From: Pseudochrobactrum sp. sp1633
GTDB lineage: Bacteria > Pseudomonadota > Alphaproteobacteria > Rhizobiales > Rhizobiaceae
Assembly (NCBI RefSeq): GCF_030376605.1
Contig: NZ_JARRAE010000001.1
Location: forward strand, 62,001 to 126,000
Direction of reading: 5' to 3'
Length of the DNA: 64,000 bases
Made by a program: the position numbers and the translations under genes. Positions 1 through 8,691 of the stretch are shown here, one piece after another. Every line of letters begins with the position of its first letter. The stretch's first letter is position 1. The notes under the pieces were generated by a model, which saw only the letters and a program-made list of their open reading frames with translations, had not been told where the DNA came from and made no database searches.

Positions 1-90
1 AAAATACGCTTGGCACATCTGCCTCACTCAACGCGGCAGATTAAAATACAACTCCGGTACGCAGTACCTGATCCGGAGCGGGAGACATGA
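1..90 (+). CDS. 3' end of an unidentified protein gene (partial)
   Basis: The frame starting at base 1 is open for 29 codons and ends at TGA 88-90. The residues end in VPDPERET and have an ordinary composition. That resembles the cytoplasmic tail of some membrane channels, but far too little is visible to name a family. A 7-bp hairpin (GAGACAT-GA-ATGTCTC, 83-98) straddles the stop. It is followed by a T-rich stretch and could be a weak terminator. A second frame is also open over the same bases, so even the reading frame is uncertain. Confidence 0.3.
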   Translation, partial: KIRLAHLPHSTRQIKIQLRYAVPDPERET

Positions 91-298
91 ATGTCTCTTA
101 TCCACTCTTTTAAACGCACATCGTTACCGTTCGGTTAGCAAGAGTTTAACGGGTGGTAAATATTGAGGTTTTTTGATTGTTTTTCTCTGATGACAGAGAA
201 AATTGCTGTCAGGTGATCTTGTTGTTCTATAAAAATAAGAACATCTGCCTGATTATTGCTACTCTGATTATTTCAGCGTGCAGATTAAAGGAAAAATA

Positions 299-727
299 AT
301 GACAGAAAGCTGGCAGTTCTGGGCGCTGGTATCGGCTGCATTTGCAGCGCTGACGGCAATTTTTGCCAAGCTGGGCATTGCAGGAATCAATTCGGATTTT
401 GCGACTTTTATCCGAACGCTGGTGATTATTGCTGCACTGTGTCTGTTTCTCACAATTAGCGGGCAATGGCAGAAAACGACGGATATTTCCGCCAAAAGCT
501 GGCTGTTTCTGGTGCTGTCAGGTCTTGCGACCGGCGCATCATGGATCGCCTATTTTCGTGCGCTCAAAATCGGCGATGCGGCGCGCGTCGCACCGGTAGA
601 CAAGCTGTCGATCATCATGGTGGCAATTTTTGGCGTTGTTTTTCTTGGCGAAAAACTTTCCGCGATTAACTGGGCAGGTGTGGTGATGATTGCAGGCGGC
701 GTTATTTTGCTGTCGCTAAAGGTTTAA
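299..727 (+). CDS. Half-size EamA/DMT family transporter (142 aa)
   Basis: Small integral membrane protein with one EamA unit of about five hydrophobic segments. Full-size drug/metabolite transporters have two such units, so this one probably works as a dimer. Proteins of this length form a known group (COG2510-like), so it is not a truncation. Visible features are an N-terminal helix with FAALTAIFAKLGI, the conserved YFRALKIGDAARVAPVDKLS segment near residues 85-105, and a C-terminal helix starting FLGEKLS. I chose the ATG at 299 rather than 278 because AAAGGA (286-291) sits at the right distance before it. The stop overlaps that of the convergent TSUP gene by 4 bases. The substrate is unknown. 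Confidence 0.85.
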   Translation: MTESWQFWALVSAAFAALTAIFAKLGIAGINSDFATFIRTLVIIAALCLFLTISGQWQKTTDISAKSWLFLVLSGLATGASWIAYFRALKIGDAARVAPVDKLSIIMVAIFGVVFLGEKLSAINWAGVVMIAGGVILLSLKV

Positions 728-1509
728 AAGCCGAGCCACAGACGCAACGGATTAGCCGGTTCCATCAGCAGGCGGATTGTTAGAAGAACACAGGTGATGA
801 TCAGCAATGGTTTGATCAGTCCTGCGCCTACGCGCATTGCCAGATGCGCACCGGCTGTAGCGCCGAACATTTGTGCCACACCCATCACCAGACCGACTTT
901 CCAGTTAATTGCACCGAACGCCAGAAACGTCAGGAAACTGCCGAAGTTGGAAGCAAAGTTCAGCATTTTGGTATGTGCTGTTGCTTTAAGCAGACCATAA
1001 CCGGCCAGCGAGACAAAGCACAGCATGAAGAAAGAGCCGGTGCCGGGGCCAAACAAACCATCATAAAAACCGATCAGCGGCACAATTGTGAGGCCGAAGA
1101 GAAACGGCTTCATGCGCTGGGCGCGGCTGACATCGCCGACATTCGGTTTGAGAGCAAAATAAATTGCGATAGCAATCAGCAGAACCGGCAGCAGGCCATA
1201 GAGCATATCGCCCGGAATATAAGTGGCGAGCAGTGCACCGAACACGGCACCAATGCCGGACATTAAGGCCTGTGGTAGCTGCTCTTTGATATTCACATGG
1301 CCTTTTCGTGCATAGGAAATGGTTGCTGAAGAGGAGCCGAATAAAGACTGGAGCTTGTTGGTGCCGAGTGCCTCAACAGGCGGTATGCCTGCCAGCATCA
1401 GTGCCGGAACGGTAATCATACCGCCACCACCGGCAATTGCATCAATAAAACCGGCGATAAAACCTGCAAGGGCCAACAGCAGAAGCATGGAATCAATAGA
1501 TGCGGACAT
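724..1509 (-). CDS. TSUP family (TauE/SafE) membrane transporter
   Basis: About 261 residues with eight hydrophobic segments. The family hallmark GFIDAIAGGGGMITVPAL lies in the first helix, and GTNKLQSLFGSS and GFYDGLFGPGTGSF follow in the first and second repeats. TSUP proteins export or import small organic or sulfur-containing anions across the inner membrane (sulfite, sulfoacetate, taurine-related compounds). Nothing nearby points to a substrate. A TTG at 1560 would add 17 residues, but the ATG at 1509 puts the first helix at the N-terminus as in relatives. It stands alone, convergent with the EamA gene. Confidence 0.85.
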   Translation of the reverse strand: MSASIDSMLLLLALAGFIAGFIDAIAGGGGMITVPALMLAGIPPVEALGTNKLQSLFGSSSATISYARKGHVNIKEQLPQALMSGIGAVFGALLATYIPGDMLYGLLPVLLIAIAIYFALKPNVGDVSRAQRMKPFLFGLTIVPLIGFYDGLFGPGTGSFFMLCFVSLAGYGLLKATAHTKMLNFASNFGSFLTFLAFGAINWKVGLVMGVAQMFGATAGAHLAMRVGAGLIKPLLIITCVLLTIRLLMEPANPLRLWLGF

Positions 1510-1742
1510 GAGAACCGTTAGAAGCTGTGCTGCTGATCTTGCAAAAACCGGAGAGGGCAAGCGGCAAACTTTAATCTTGGGGGCAATTCATAAAGACTGC
1601 GGGAATGCGGCGCAAGATACAGCAGAGCAATAACAGAATTGTTTGTTTAAATCTGTCCTGTATCTAAAGAATTGCCCGGCAGGACTTGTCATTTGGCCGC
1701 AGTCTTGCCAACACTGCAATACAAGAATTTTCGGGGACAGTT

Positions 1743-2195
1743 ATGAGTGAGACGATTTTTGAGCGTATCAGCGCCTACTTAAGCAAAAAGACAGCTGTGC
1801 AGCGCTTGTCGGAAGATCCGGCTCTGGTCTCCGAACTGCTTTTGCTGGTGCGGCTGGTTTTTGCTGATGGTCAGAAAAATCAGGCAGAGATGAATGCGCT
1901 GTTGCGCATTATGCAGAATGATTTTGATATTAAGCCGGAAGAACTGCCGGAAATTGCGGATTATCTGAAAACATTCTCTTATGAAACCACGAGCACGCAG
2001 GCCGCGGCCTTGTTCAGCGAGATGGTGCCTGAGCGCCGTCAGTCACTGGTCGGGCATCTGCTGACGATTGCGAAAGCTGATAATGAAATTCATCCGGCAG
2101 AAAGCGCATTGATTGCCCGCGTGATTGAGCAGCTGAATGTAACGCCGGATGAGTTGTTCGCCCGTCGCCAGAATCTCGGACAGACTGAGGATTAA
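1743..2195 (+). CDS. TerB-like (tellurite resistance TerB family) protein
   Basis: Acidic all-helical protein of 150 residues with the TerB/DjlA-type arrangement: an acidic helix pair LVRLVFADGQKNQAEMNALLRIM (residues about 35-57) and a repeated one near residues 100-125 (LLTIAKADNEIHPAESALIARV). These segments resemble the metal-binding loops of TerB. The start at 1743 follows GGGGACAG. It is monocistronic and ends just before a strong terminator. No other ter genes are present, so a tellurite phenotype should not be assumed. In alphaproteobacteria single-gene TerB proteins are common and functionally undefined. Confidence 0.8.
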   Translation: MSETIFERISAYLSKKTAVQRLSEDPALVSELLLLVRLVFADGQKNQAEMNALLRIMQNDFDIKPEELPEIADYLKTFSYETTSTQAAALFSEMVPERRQSLVGHLLTIAKADNEIHPAESALIARVIEQLNVTPDELFARRQNLGQTED

Positions 2196-2218
2196 TCGTA
2201 ATCTGCATTTAGTTTTTG

Positions 2219-2249
2219 AAAAGAGCGCGCCGGACAGGGGCGCTCTTTT
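2219..2249. terminator. Bidirectional intrinsic terminator
   Basis: AAAAGAGCGC (2219-2228) pairs with GCGCTCTTTT (2240-2249) around an 11-base loop, with T runs on both sides. It serves the TerB-like gene on the plus strand and the P1 peptidase gene on the minus strand. Confidence 0.9.
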
Positions 2250-2255
2250 TGTTTT

Positions 2256-3305
2256 TTAACTCTTGAGTGTGTTCCAGCAGGGAAACAGATCATTGTCCTT
2301 GGGTTGTGCCAAATAAACGCCCCTTGCGACGGCACGCGCCATGCTTGAGGCAGCAGCGGCACAAAGATCAATAAAATCCTCAACGGATGGTTCAATGCCG
2401 CTGGCACCGGTGGCAAGCGCAAAGATCAGATCGCCGTCAAAGGGCGTGTGCGCCGGCCAGATAGCACGGGAATAGCCATCATGAGCGGCAATGGCCAGTC
2501 GTTTGGCCTGTGCTTTGGTCAAAACCGCATCAGTGGCAACAACACCAATGGTGGTATTGGCTGCCGGAGGGAGAGCAGTGCCGCCTTCACGAAATTTAAT
2601 GCGCAGATCAGTTGCATCCGCTGGCATAGGAGAGGGGTAGCCGAGCCCGCCAAACTCATTGGCCTGCTCAAAGGGCGCTGCCCAGAAATGCGGGGTGTTG
2701 CCCACTGTGACAGAGCCAACGGCATTGACCGCAACCAATGCCCCCATGCTGATACCATTGGGCAGAATATGGGATGAGGAACCAAGCCCGCCTTTGAGAC
2801 CGGCCACCAAGGCACCAGCACCGGCACCGCAACTGCCGAGGTCAAAATCTTCCCGCGCGTTTTCTACTGCCTGATAGCCGAGATCACGATAAGGCGGGTA
2901 ACGCCCCCAGTCTTTGACGCCACCATTATGCATATCGAAGAGAATGGCTGAGGGAACAATCGGAATGTAGTGTCCGGCGGCTTCAAAACCGATTTTTCTC
3001 TCGCGCAGAAAAGCCTGCACTCCGGATGCCGCATCCAGCCCGAATGCCGAGCCGCCGGAGAGCACAATGGCATTGACCGTTTGCACCGTATTATGCGGCT
3101 CCAGCAAATCGGTTTCCCGCGCTCCGGGCGCGCCGCCTAAGACCTGAACAGCGGCCGTGGTTGCACGGTCGCACAAAATGGCGGTGACGCCGGTTTTGAT
3201 ATAATCATCCTGCGCATTGCCAACCCGCAGGTCTGCGACATCGGTGATGAGATTTCTGGGGCCGGAAATGCCCGCTCTGCGGCTGGAGACTTTTGAATGT
3301 GCCAT
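2256..3305 (-). CDS. P1 family (S58, DmpA-like) aminopeptidase
   Basis: 349-residue member of the DmpA/P1 family. These are N-terminal-nucleophile hydrolases that cleave themselves into two chains and then release N-terminal amino acids, including D-residues or beta-residues, from small peptides. Supporting segments are the N-terminal ITDVADLRVGNAQ, VLSGGSAFGLDAASGV near residue 85, and NTTIGVVATDA near residue 250. The Thr in the last segment is at the expected autocleavage/nucleophile position. No signal peptide is seen, so it is probably cytoplasmic. It lies 28 bases downstream of an orphan periplasmic binding protein gene on the same strand, suggesting co-transcription and a role in handling an imported peptide-like compound. 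Confidence 0.88.
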   Translation of the reverse strand: MAHSKVSSRRAGISGPRNLITDVADLRVGNAQDDYIKTGVTAILCDRATTAAVQVLGGAPGARETDLLEPHNTVQTVNAIVLSGGSAFGLDAASGVQAFLRERKIGFEAAGHYIPIVPSAILFDMHNGGVKDWGRYPPYRDLGYQAVENAREDFDLGSCGAGAGALVAGLKGGLGSSSHILPNGISMGALVAVNAVGSVTVGNTPHFWAAPFEQANEFGGLGYPSPMPADATDLRIKFREGGTALPPAANTTIGVVATDAVLTKAQAKRLAIAAHDGYSRAIWPAHTPFDGDLIFALATGASGIEPSVEDFIDLCAAAASSMARAVARGVYLAQPKDNDLFPCWNTLKS

Positions 3306-3333
3306 TGCGTTTATGCCCCCGTATCAGTTTTAT

Positions 3334-4461
3334 TTATTTGGCAGGCTCAAAGTCTTTGCCGTTAAAACGCATCAGCCTGTAGGGATTTTCCTGCCGCAAG
3401 CCCTGCGGTGTAAAACTGACGGCACCAATGACTGTCTCAAAGCGCGTTGTCTGCAAGATTGAAGCTGCCGGTTTTGGTGGCTCTGATGTGTCAGACAATG
3501 TTTGTGACACAATTTGCATCGCAGCATAGGCAGGCAATGCATAACCATCTGCCAGCATTTCTTGCGTATCGCTTTGCTTGCCCGCAAGCGCGGCAATGGC
3601 TTTGATTGCACTGTCCGTATAGGTCTGTGTTTCGGTTTCCGGAATGCTGCTCATTAACAGCCCGACGGGAAGCGGAGTTTGCGGATCAGCGCGTAGCAAG
3701 GATTCGCCGCCTGCAATCGTCAGTGGTAATCCGGCGGCAGCAGCGCTGCGGGCAATCACCGCAGCATCGTCGCCTTCACCGCCAAGCAGGATATGGTTGA
3801 TGCCTGCACGTTTGAGCTGGGCCACCAATGCATTTTGCGAGGTCTGGGCAGGGCGGTAGGTGTCGGTGAGTGCCGGTTCAAGGCCGCGGGCTTTGAATGC
3901 CGGTAAAACCTGACGGGCAAAATCACGCCCCTGAACTGTGCCGTCCTCAATCAGCGCAAACGGCACTGTCCGCCATAGCGGTGCCAGCCGGTCTGCCAGA
4001 ACAGCGGTGGCCATTTTACGATCCGGCTGAAGCCGGAAAATGCCGAAACTCTGTCTGGTTTGTTGTTCAAGAAGTGTCTGCTGGCGGCTGCCAAGGCTGA
4101 GAATGGTAATGCCATCGCGGGCAAGTACGGGCGCAGCACCTTCAAGCGATTCACTGCACAGATAGCCGATGACGAATTTGATATTTTCCTGTCTGATTTT
4201 TTCTGCTGTTTCAGCGTCCTGCTCCGCCTTGCAGTGTTCAGGCAAATAAATCAGGCTGACAGGATATTGGTTTTGTAACTTGGCAGCTTCCGCGCCCAGT
4301 TTAATCTGCTTTGCTAGAATAGCATAAGACCCGCTCTCAGGCACTACTATACCGATTTTCGGATCATCGTTTTGCTGAGTCTGGCTATAGGCCGGAGCGG
4401 CAGACAGGACAGTTGCTCCCATACACAGGGACAGGCAGCAAATTTTGACAGCAAGTCTCAT
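3334..4461 (-). CDS. Periplasmic amino-acid/amide-type (LivJ-like) binding protein
   Basis: 375 residues. A signal peptide (MRLAVKICCLSLCMGATVLS, cleaved near AAPAYSQ) is followed by a type I periplasmic-binding fold: KIGIVVPESGSYAILAKQIKLGAEAA, then FVIGYLCSE, AVLADRLAPLWRTVPFALIEDG and AGINHILLGGEGDDAAVIA. The family usually feeds branched-chain amino acid/urea/amide ABC transporters, but no permease or ATPase gene is adjacent. It may use a transporter encoded elsewhere or act as a sensor. The gene directly upstream of the P1 peptidase suggests a shared substrate. The upstream region (4462-4702) is divergent with the flavin reductase gene and must hold promoters for both. Confidence 0.85.
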   Translation of the reverse strand: MRLAVKICCLSLCMGATVLSAAPAYSQTQQNDDPKIGIVVPESGSYAILAKQIKLGAEAAKLQNQYPVSLIYLPEHCKAEQDAETAEKIRQENIKFVIGYLCSESLEGAAPVLARDGITILSLGSRQQTLLEQQTRQSFGIFRLQPDRKMATAVLADRLAPLWRTVPFALIEDGTVQGRDFARQVLPAFKARGLEPALTDTYRPAQTSQNALVAQLKRAGINHILLGGEGDDAAVIARSAAAAGLPLTIAGGESLLRADPQTPLPVGLLMSSIPETETQTYTDSAIKAIAALAGKQSDTQEMLADGYALPAYAAMQIVSQTLSDTSEPPKPAASILQTTRFETVIGAVSFTPQGLRQENPYRLMRFNGKDFEPAK

Positions 4462-4702
4462 GGAAGTGAGTTCAACTCCGGCTACAAAAAAACAATTGTT
4501 TATGAGGTAAAGTGTTCTGCCGCAGCTTGCAATGCCTAGCTGAGCAGGGATGACAACCGGTTATGTTTATGAACTGCAGAGATCACCGTCATTTGATAGC
4601 TAAATTACGACAGTTAATGCTGTAAAGTTTGCATTTGACGTGTAATGAGAGTGTTAAAACCTTATATGCGTGGACAATCGGTATACTGGCAGAGCAATAC
4701 AA

Positions 4703-5245
4703 ATGAATATGGTGAAGTCTATAGTGACGACAAATCAGACAGTTGATCCGCTGAGCTATCGCAATGCGATGAGCCAGTTTGCCGGTGCTGTGAATATTGT
4801 GACGACCAACGGTTCCGCTGGGCGGCGGGGGCTGACGTTGTCTGCAGGCTGCTCCGTATCAGATAATCCGGCAACTATTCTGATCTGTCTGCAGCGTGTG
4901 CATACCGATAATCTGATGTTTATCGAAAACGGCGTTTTTGCTTTCAATGTATTACATGCAGGGCAGCAAGATCTGGCGGAGGCCTTTGCCGGTCGTAATA
5001 AGCTGACGATGGAAGAGCGCTTTGCTCTGGGTGAGTGGGATGAGATGGTGACCGGATCGCCTGTCCTTAAAGGGGCGCTGGCGAGTTTTGATTGTAAAGT
5101 CATCTCCTGTCAGGATCATGCCACGCATCATGTGTTGTTTGGCGAGGTACTGAATTTGCGGCAGACTTCTGTGGAGCAGTTACAGGAAGATACTGCTGAG
5201 GCGCTGGTTTATCTCAATCGCTCTTATCATCAGCTCAAAATCTGA
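4703..5245 (+). CDS. Flavin reductase domain protein (RutF/HpaC-like)
   Basis: About 180 residues of the FMN-binding split-barrel flavin reductase family, which supplies reduced FMN or FAD to monooxygenases. Recognisable parts are YRNAMSQFAGAVNIVTTNG near the N-terminus, GLTLSAGCSVSDNPATILICL (the flavin phosphate and isoalloxazine contacts), FAFNVLHAGQQDLAEAFAG and the C-terminal HHVLFGEVLNL ending in YLNRSYHQL. A GTG at 4670 would lengthen it, but the ATG at 4703 has GGCAGAG upstream and a better fit. No partner monooxygenase is adjacent. It is followed by a strong intrinsic terminator. Confidence 0.85.
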   Translation: MNMVKSIVTTNQTVDPLSYRNAMSQFAGAVNIVTTNGSAGRRGLTLSAGCSVSDNPATILICLQRVHTDNLMFIENGVFAFNVLHAGQQDLAEAFAGRNKLTMEERFALGEWDEMVTGSPVLKGALASFDCKVISCQDHATHHVLFGEVLNLRQTSVEQLQEDTAEALVYLNRSYHQLKI

Positions 5246-5282
5246 AGCCTGTTAATTAAACGAGACTTGGTTTGACAAAAAA

Positions 5283-5318
5283 GCCCGTGCGCAGCACTCT
5301 GCGCGCGGGTATTTTTAT
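5283..5318 (+). terminator. Intrinsic terminator of the flavin reductase gene
   Basis: Eleven-pair stem (CCCGTGCGCAG / CTGCGCGCGGG) with loop CACT, followed by ATTTTTATT. Confidence 0.88.
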
Positions 5319-5353
5319 TACGAGAATACCGGAGGCTGCAAAGGGAGATTGCA

Positions 5354-6256
5354 GTGGGAGTTTTGGGAATTTCATTGCGGCCTGCGGGGGCGCTGGTTCT
5401 GGCTGCAGGATTATTCTGCTTCGCTACGGCTCATGCGCAATCGCAGTTGCAACCTTTTAAAGATGACTTGTTTTCCTCGCAAACAGTGCTGAAAAGTGCG
5501 GATAACGGGCATTATCTCACCCTCGATTATAACGAGATACGTGACATTAACGGCCGCGATGTGATTGTCGAAAAACGCGTGCAGGATAAATATGTATCGC
5601 TAAAAGTCCGCAGTCAGCAGAAAGATGTGGTTGTGCAAACTGCGGCGGGCGTGGTGAAAACCTATCAGGTTGGCAAGTTAACGCCGCAGACCTCCATGAT
5701 CGTGCTTTATCTGCATGGCAGGGGCGGCAACCGCCATCAGGGCGTGAACGATTTTACCTTCGGCGGGAATTTCAACCGGCTTAAAAATCTGGTGGTGCAG
5801 GCTGGCGGTGTTTATTTTTCACCTGACTTTTCCGATTTTGAGAGCAAAGGCACGGCAGAACTTTCAGGGCTTATTGCGGCGATGCGGCAGGAAACACCCC
5901 GTGCGAAGATTTTTGTCGCCTGTGGCTCTGCCGGTGGCGTGCTGTGCTGGCAGTTGGCGACTGATGCGACTGCTTCACAGCAAATCGATGGTCTGGCTCT
6001 GCTCGGTTCGCTCTGGGATGACAAGTTCAATAAAAGCGCGGCTTTTAAACGTAAAATTCCGGTTTTCTTGAGCCACGGCAGCCGCGATCCGGTTTTTGCG
6101 ATTGACAGTCAGGAGGCTTTTTACAGGTCATTGCGTAAAACCAAAGGCGGATATCCGGTAGTGATGCACCGTTATGAGAGCGGCAATCACGGCACGCCGA
6201 TCCGCATGACAGACTGGCGGGCGGCGTTGAACTGGATGATAAGCAAAGCGCCGTAA
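5354..6256 (+). CDS. Exported alpha/beta-hydrolase-like protein
   Basis: 300 residues from a GTG start with AAAGGGAG just upstream. A signal peptide (about residues 1-28, ending ATAHAQS) predicts export. The mature part has a hydrolase core: VLYLHGRGGNRHQG (oxyanion strand and turn), VACGSAGGVLCW (nucleophile elbow in the G-x-S-x-G position, Ser in GSAGG), VFLSHGSRDPVF (acid strand) and a late His in SGNHGTP. Together these give a plausible Ser-Asp-His triad. It may be a periplasmic esterase or peptidase, and the substrate is not evident. It stands alone between the flavin reductase terminator and a lipoprotein gene. Confidence 0.75.
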   Translation: MGVLGISLRPAGALVLAAGLFCFATAHAQSQLQPFKDDLFSSQTVLKSADNGHYLTLDYNEIRDINGRDVIVEKRVQDKYVSLKVRSQQKDVVVQTAAGVVKTYQVGKLTPQTSMIVLYLHGRGGNRHQGVNDFTFGGNFNRLKNLVVQAGGVYFSPDFSDFESKGTAELSGLIAAMRQETPRAKIFVACGSAGGVLCWQLATDATASQQIDGLALLGSLWDDKFNKSAAFKRKIPVFLSHGSRDPVFAIDSQEAFYRSLRKTKGGYPVVMHRYESGNHGTPIRMTDWRAALNWMISKAP

Positions 6257-6428
6257 AATCTGCTGCGGATAATGGCCGTGCAGGGCATTTTGATTGTGGA
6301 GCATGAAGGATTGTTGGTCAGTGTGACTGTGCTGCCACTCGACATTTAGGAAAAAGCGAATAGGTTCGGCTCAGAAAAAAAGTGACGATTTCACTGCAAT
6401 AACATCTGTTTTATGAATGAGGCATGGT

Positions 6429-6917
6429 ATGCGCACCAGCACAGGTTCCGCAAAACGTTTTGTACTTCTGGCAATGTTTGCTCCGCTGGTTGCCGCCTGT
6501 ACCACAACATCCAATACAACTCCGGCTCCGACAACGGCTGCTGCACAGGCACCGGTTCCGGTTGCTTCGCAAATGCCAAGCTTCCCGCAATTCGTGCGCA
6601 GCAATGTAGCGCCTGAACTGGCAAATCCGTGCATTACAGCTGCTGCTAATCGCTACTATATTCCTGAGCGTGTGATTACTGCTGTAGACAGCCGCCCGGG
6701 TGGCGGTGGCAACACGGATGTGATCCTCAAAGTTGATTCACGCGATGCCCGTTGCACCATCAGCGCCAATGGCACTGTGCGCTCTGTTGTTGATACCAGC
6801 CCGATGAGTGCGGATCAGCGCGCGGCGAATGAAGCTGCAGCAAATGCTCCGGCTGTTGCCCCTGCCAAAGCGGCTCCGGCTAAAAAAGCTTCGGCAAAGC
6901 AGAAAAAGGCCAGCTGA
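6429..6917 (+). CDS. Ala/Pro-rich lipoprotein, unknown function
   Basis: 162 residues. A lipoprotein signal ends in LVAAC at about residues 20-24, so it should be lipidated and membrane-anchored. A Thr/Pro/Ala linker follows, then a folded part (residues about 55-115) with two Cys, in NPCITAAANRYY and DARCTISANG, that could form a disulfide. The C-terminus is a low-complexity Ala/Lys tail (AAPAKKASAKQKKAS). The core resembles small exported proteins common in rhizobia, but I cannot name a characterised family. The ATG at 6429 is preferred over 6417 because GAGG precedes it by six bases. Confidence 0.75.
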   Translation: MRTSTGSAKRFVLLAMFAPLVAACTTTSNTTPAPTTAAAQAPVPVASQMPSFPQFVRSNVAPELANPCITAAANRYYIPERVITAVDSRPGGGGNTDVILKVDSRDARCTISANGTVRSVVDTSPMSADQRAANEAAANAPAVAPAKAAPAKKASAKQKKAS

Positions 6918-6938
6918 TTTTATAAACTGGGGAATTTA

Positions 6939-6972
6939 AAAAAAGCCGCTCTTAATACAGGGCGGCTTTTTT
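6939..6972. terminator. Intrinsic terminator after the lipoprotein gene
   Basis: AAAAAAGCCGCT pairs with GGCGGCTTTTTT, with a short loop. It is A-rich before and T-rich after the stem, so it can act in both directions. Confidence 0.88.
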
Positions 6973-7032
6973 GTTGAGAAAATGATTCTGATATTGAGTG
7001 TAAGTTGCTGAAATTATTCATTCGCAGCTTAT

Positions 7033-7063
7033 AAAAAAGGCCGCGGTCGTGAGACGCGCGGCC
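7033..7063 (-). terminator. Terminator of the dipeptide transport operon
   Basis: GGCCGCG (7039-7045) pairs with CGCGGCC (7057-7063). On the minus strand the stem is followed by six T. It lies 25 bases beyond the last ATPase gene of the operon. Confidence 0.85.
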
Positions 7064-7087
7064 TGATTTTTTGTAGCTTTTAGACGT

Positions 7088-7858
7088 TCAGCGTTTGAAG
7101 CCTTCACTCGCAACCATCAGATTGCGGGTATAATCTTCTTTCAGCACGCCCTTCGCCAGATCATCGGCTTTGAGCTTTTCAACGATCTTACCGTTCTGCA
7201 TCACGGCCAGCTCATCACACATATGGGTAATAACTGCCAGATCGTGACTGACCATCACAAAGGTCAGCTTGCGGTCGCGGCGGATCTGCTCCAGCAGGTT
7301 GAGCACTTCCGCCTGAACGGAAGCATCCAGTGCCGAGGTCGGTTCATCCAGCAGCAGAATGCTTGGCTCAACGATGAGAGCGCGGGCAATTGCAATACGC
7401 TGGCGCTGACCACCGGAGAGCTGATGCGGATAGCGGAAACGGAAGCCGGAGCCTAAGCCCACTTCATCCAGCGCACGCACGATGCGCTTTTCCGTATCTT
7501 TGATGCCGTGAATGGCCAGAGGCTCAAGCAGCAGGCGATCTACGGTCTGGCGCGGGTGCAGGGAGCCGTAAGGATCCTGAAACACCATCTGCACCGTGTT
7601 GTAGAAAGCCTTGTCACGCGGGTTTGGTATTGGTTTGCCATTGACCTCGATCTTGCCGGAAGAGGTTGGTGCCAGTCCTGCAACTGCGCGCAGCAGTGTG
7701 GACTTGCCCGAACCGGATTCTCCGACCAGACCAAAGGAGGAGCCGTTACCAACCGTGATCGACGCATCTTTCAACGCGTGGAATTCATTGAACAATACAT
7801 TGAGATTTTCAATGAGCAATGCCGGATGGGCAGGTGTTTTTGTACTGGTACCGGTCAT
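7088..7858 (-). CDS. dppF: Dipeptide/oligopeptide ABC transporter ATP-binding protein (DppF/OppF type)
   Basis: 256-residue ABC ATPase: Walker [15 protein letters not shown] near residue 50, Q-loop VFQDPYGSLHPRQ, signature LSGGQRQRIAIARAL, Walker [13 protein letters not shown] and switch His in VMVSHDLAV. The QDP.GSL.P.. motif is typical of peptide-transporter ATPases. It is the last gene of the operon. Its ATG (7858) overlaps the stop of the preceding ATPase gene as ATGA, indicating translational coupling. It pairs with that gene to power the two permeases. It lacks the long OppF C-terminal tail, which is normal in this subfamily. Confidence 0.9.
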   Translation of the reverse strand: MTGTSTKTPAHPALLIENLNVLFNEFHALKDASITVGNGSSFGLVGESGSGKSTLLRAVAGLAPTSSGKIEVNGKPIPNPRDKAFYNTVQMVFQDPYGSLHPRQTVDRLLLEPLAIHGIKDTEKRIVRALDEVGLGSGFRFRYPHQLSGGQRQRIAIARALIVEPSILLLDEPTSALDASVQAEVLNLLEQIRRDRKLTFVMVSHDLAVITHMCDELAVMQNGKIVEKLKADDLAKGVLKEDYTRNLMVASEGFKR

Positions 7859-8691
7859 ACGCTCCACTCCGCCTGACGTTGCAGGGTTGGCAGCGGATGA
7901 CGGTCAGCGCCGATCTTTGGCATGCAGTTCAGAAGCCCCTGAGTATATGGATGTTTTGCATTGGCCAGGTCGCTTGCAGCAATTTCTTCAACAATACGAC
8001 CGGCATACATAACAATAACGCGGTCACAGAATGAGGAAACTAGACGCAGATCGTGACTGATGAAGATCAGCCCCATACCACGGTCGGCTACCAGCTTGTC
8101 GAGAATACCAAGCACTTCAAGCTGAACGGTGACATCCAGAGCCGAAGTCGGCTCATCGGCAATCAGCAGTTCAGGCTGGGCAATCAACATCATGGCGATC
8201 ATCACGCGCTGTCCCATGCCGCCTGATACTTCATGCGGGTAGAGATCAAACACACGCTCAGGATCACGGATCTGCACGGCTTCCAGCATTTCCAGAGCCT
8301 TCTGACGGGCTTCTGATTTTTTAACCGGAGCATGAGCGGACAGCGTCTCAATAATCTGGCGACCAATGGTCATCACCGGATTGAGAGAATATTTCGGATC
8401 CTGCAACACCATTGCCACACGACTGCCGCGCAACGAACGACGCTCTTTGGCAGAGATGCCAAGCAGGTCGATACCGTCAAACTCCAGACGCTTGGCTGTG
8501 ATTTTGGCATGCGGTGGTGTCAAGCCCATGATGGCGCGGCCGGTCTGGGATTTGCCCGAGCCGGATTCGCCAACAATACCCAGACGCTCACGACCCAGCG
8601 TGAAAGATACGCCGCGAACGGCCTCAATCGAGCCGGTGCGGGTGGGAAAAGACACCCGCAGATCATCAACATAAAGTAACTTATCACTCAT
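7855..8691 (-). CDS. dppD: Dipeptide/oligopeptide ABC transporter ATP-binding protein (DppD/OppD type)
   Basis: 278 residues with Walker [16 protein letters not shown]-loop [19 protein letters not shown], signature [15 protein letters not shown], Walker [13 protein letters not shown] and switch HDLRL. The C-terminus ([13 protein letters not shown]) is the conserved oligopeptide-transporter tail. It has ATGA overlaps with both neighbours (8688-8691 upstream, 7855-7858 downstream), so the five transport genes form one tightly coupled unit. Confidence 0.92.
   Translation of the reverse strand: MSDKLLYVDDLRVSFPTRTGSIEAVRGVSFTLGRERLGIVGESGSGKSQTGRAIMGLTPPHAKITAKRLEFDGIDLLGISAKERRSLRGSRVAMVLQDPKYSLNPVMTIGRQIIETLSAHAPVKKSEARQKALEMLEAVQIRDPERVFDLYPHEVSGGMGQRVMIAMMLIAQPELLIADEPTSALDVTVQLEVLGILDKLVADRGMGLIFISHDLRLVSSFCDRVIVMYAGRIVEEIAASDLANAKHPYTQGLLNCMPKIGADRHPLPTLQRQAEWSV

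Noticed and set aside
1-298. Possible riboswitch before the EamA gene
   Set aside because: Hairpins CTCCGG...CCGGAG and GAGACAT...ATGTCTC are seen, but they fall in or at the end of an open frame and do not match guanidine, SAM-II, TPP or FMN consensus patterns.
1743-2195. Reading the TerB-like gene as a tellurite resistance determinant
   Set aside because: No other ter genes are present; single TerB-like genes are common in the group without a known resistance role.
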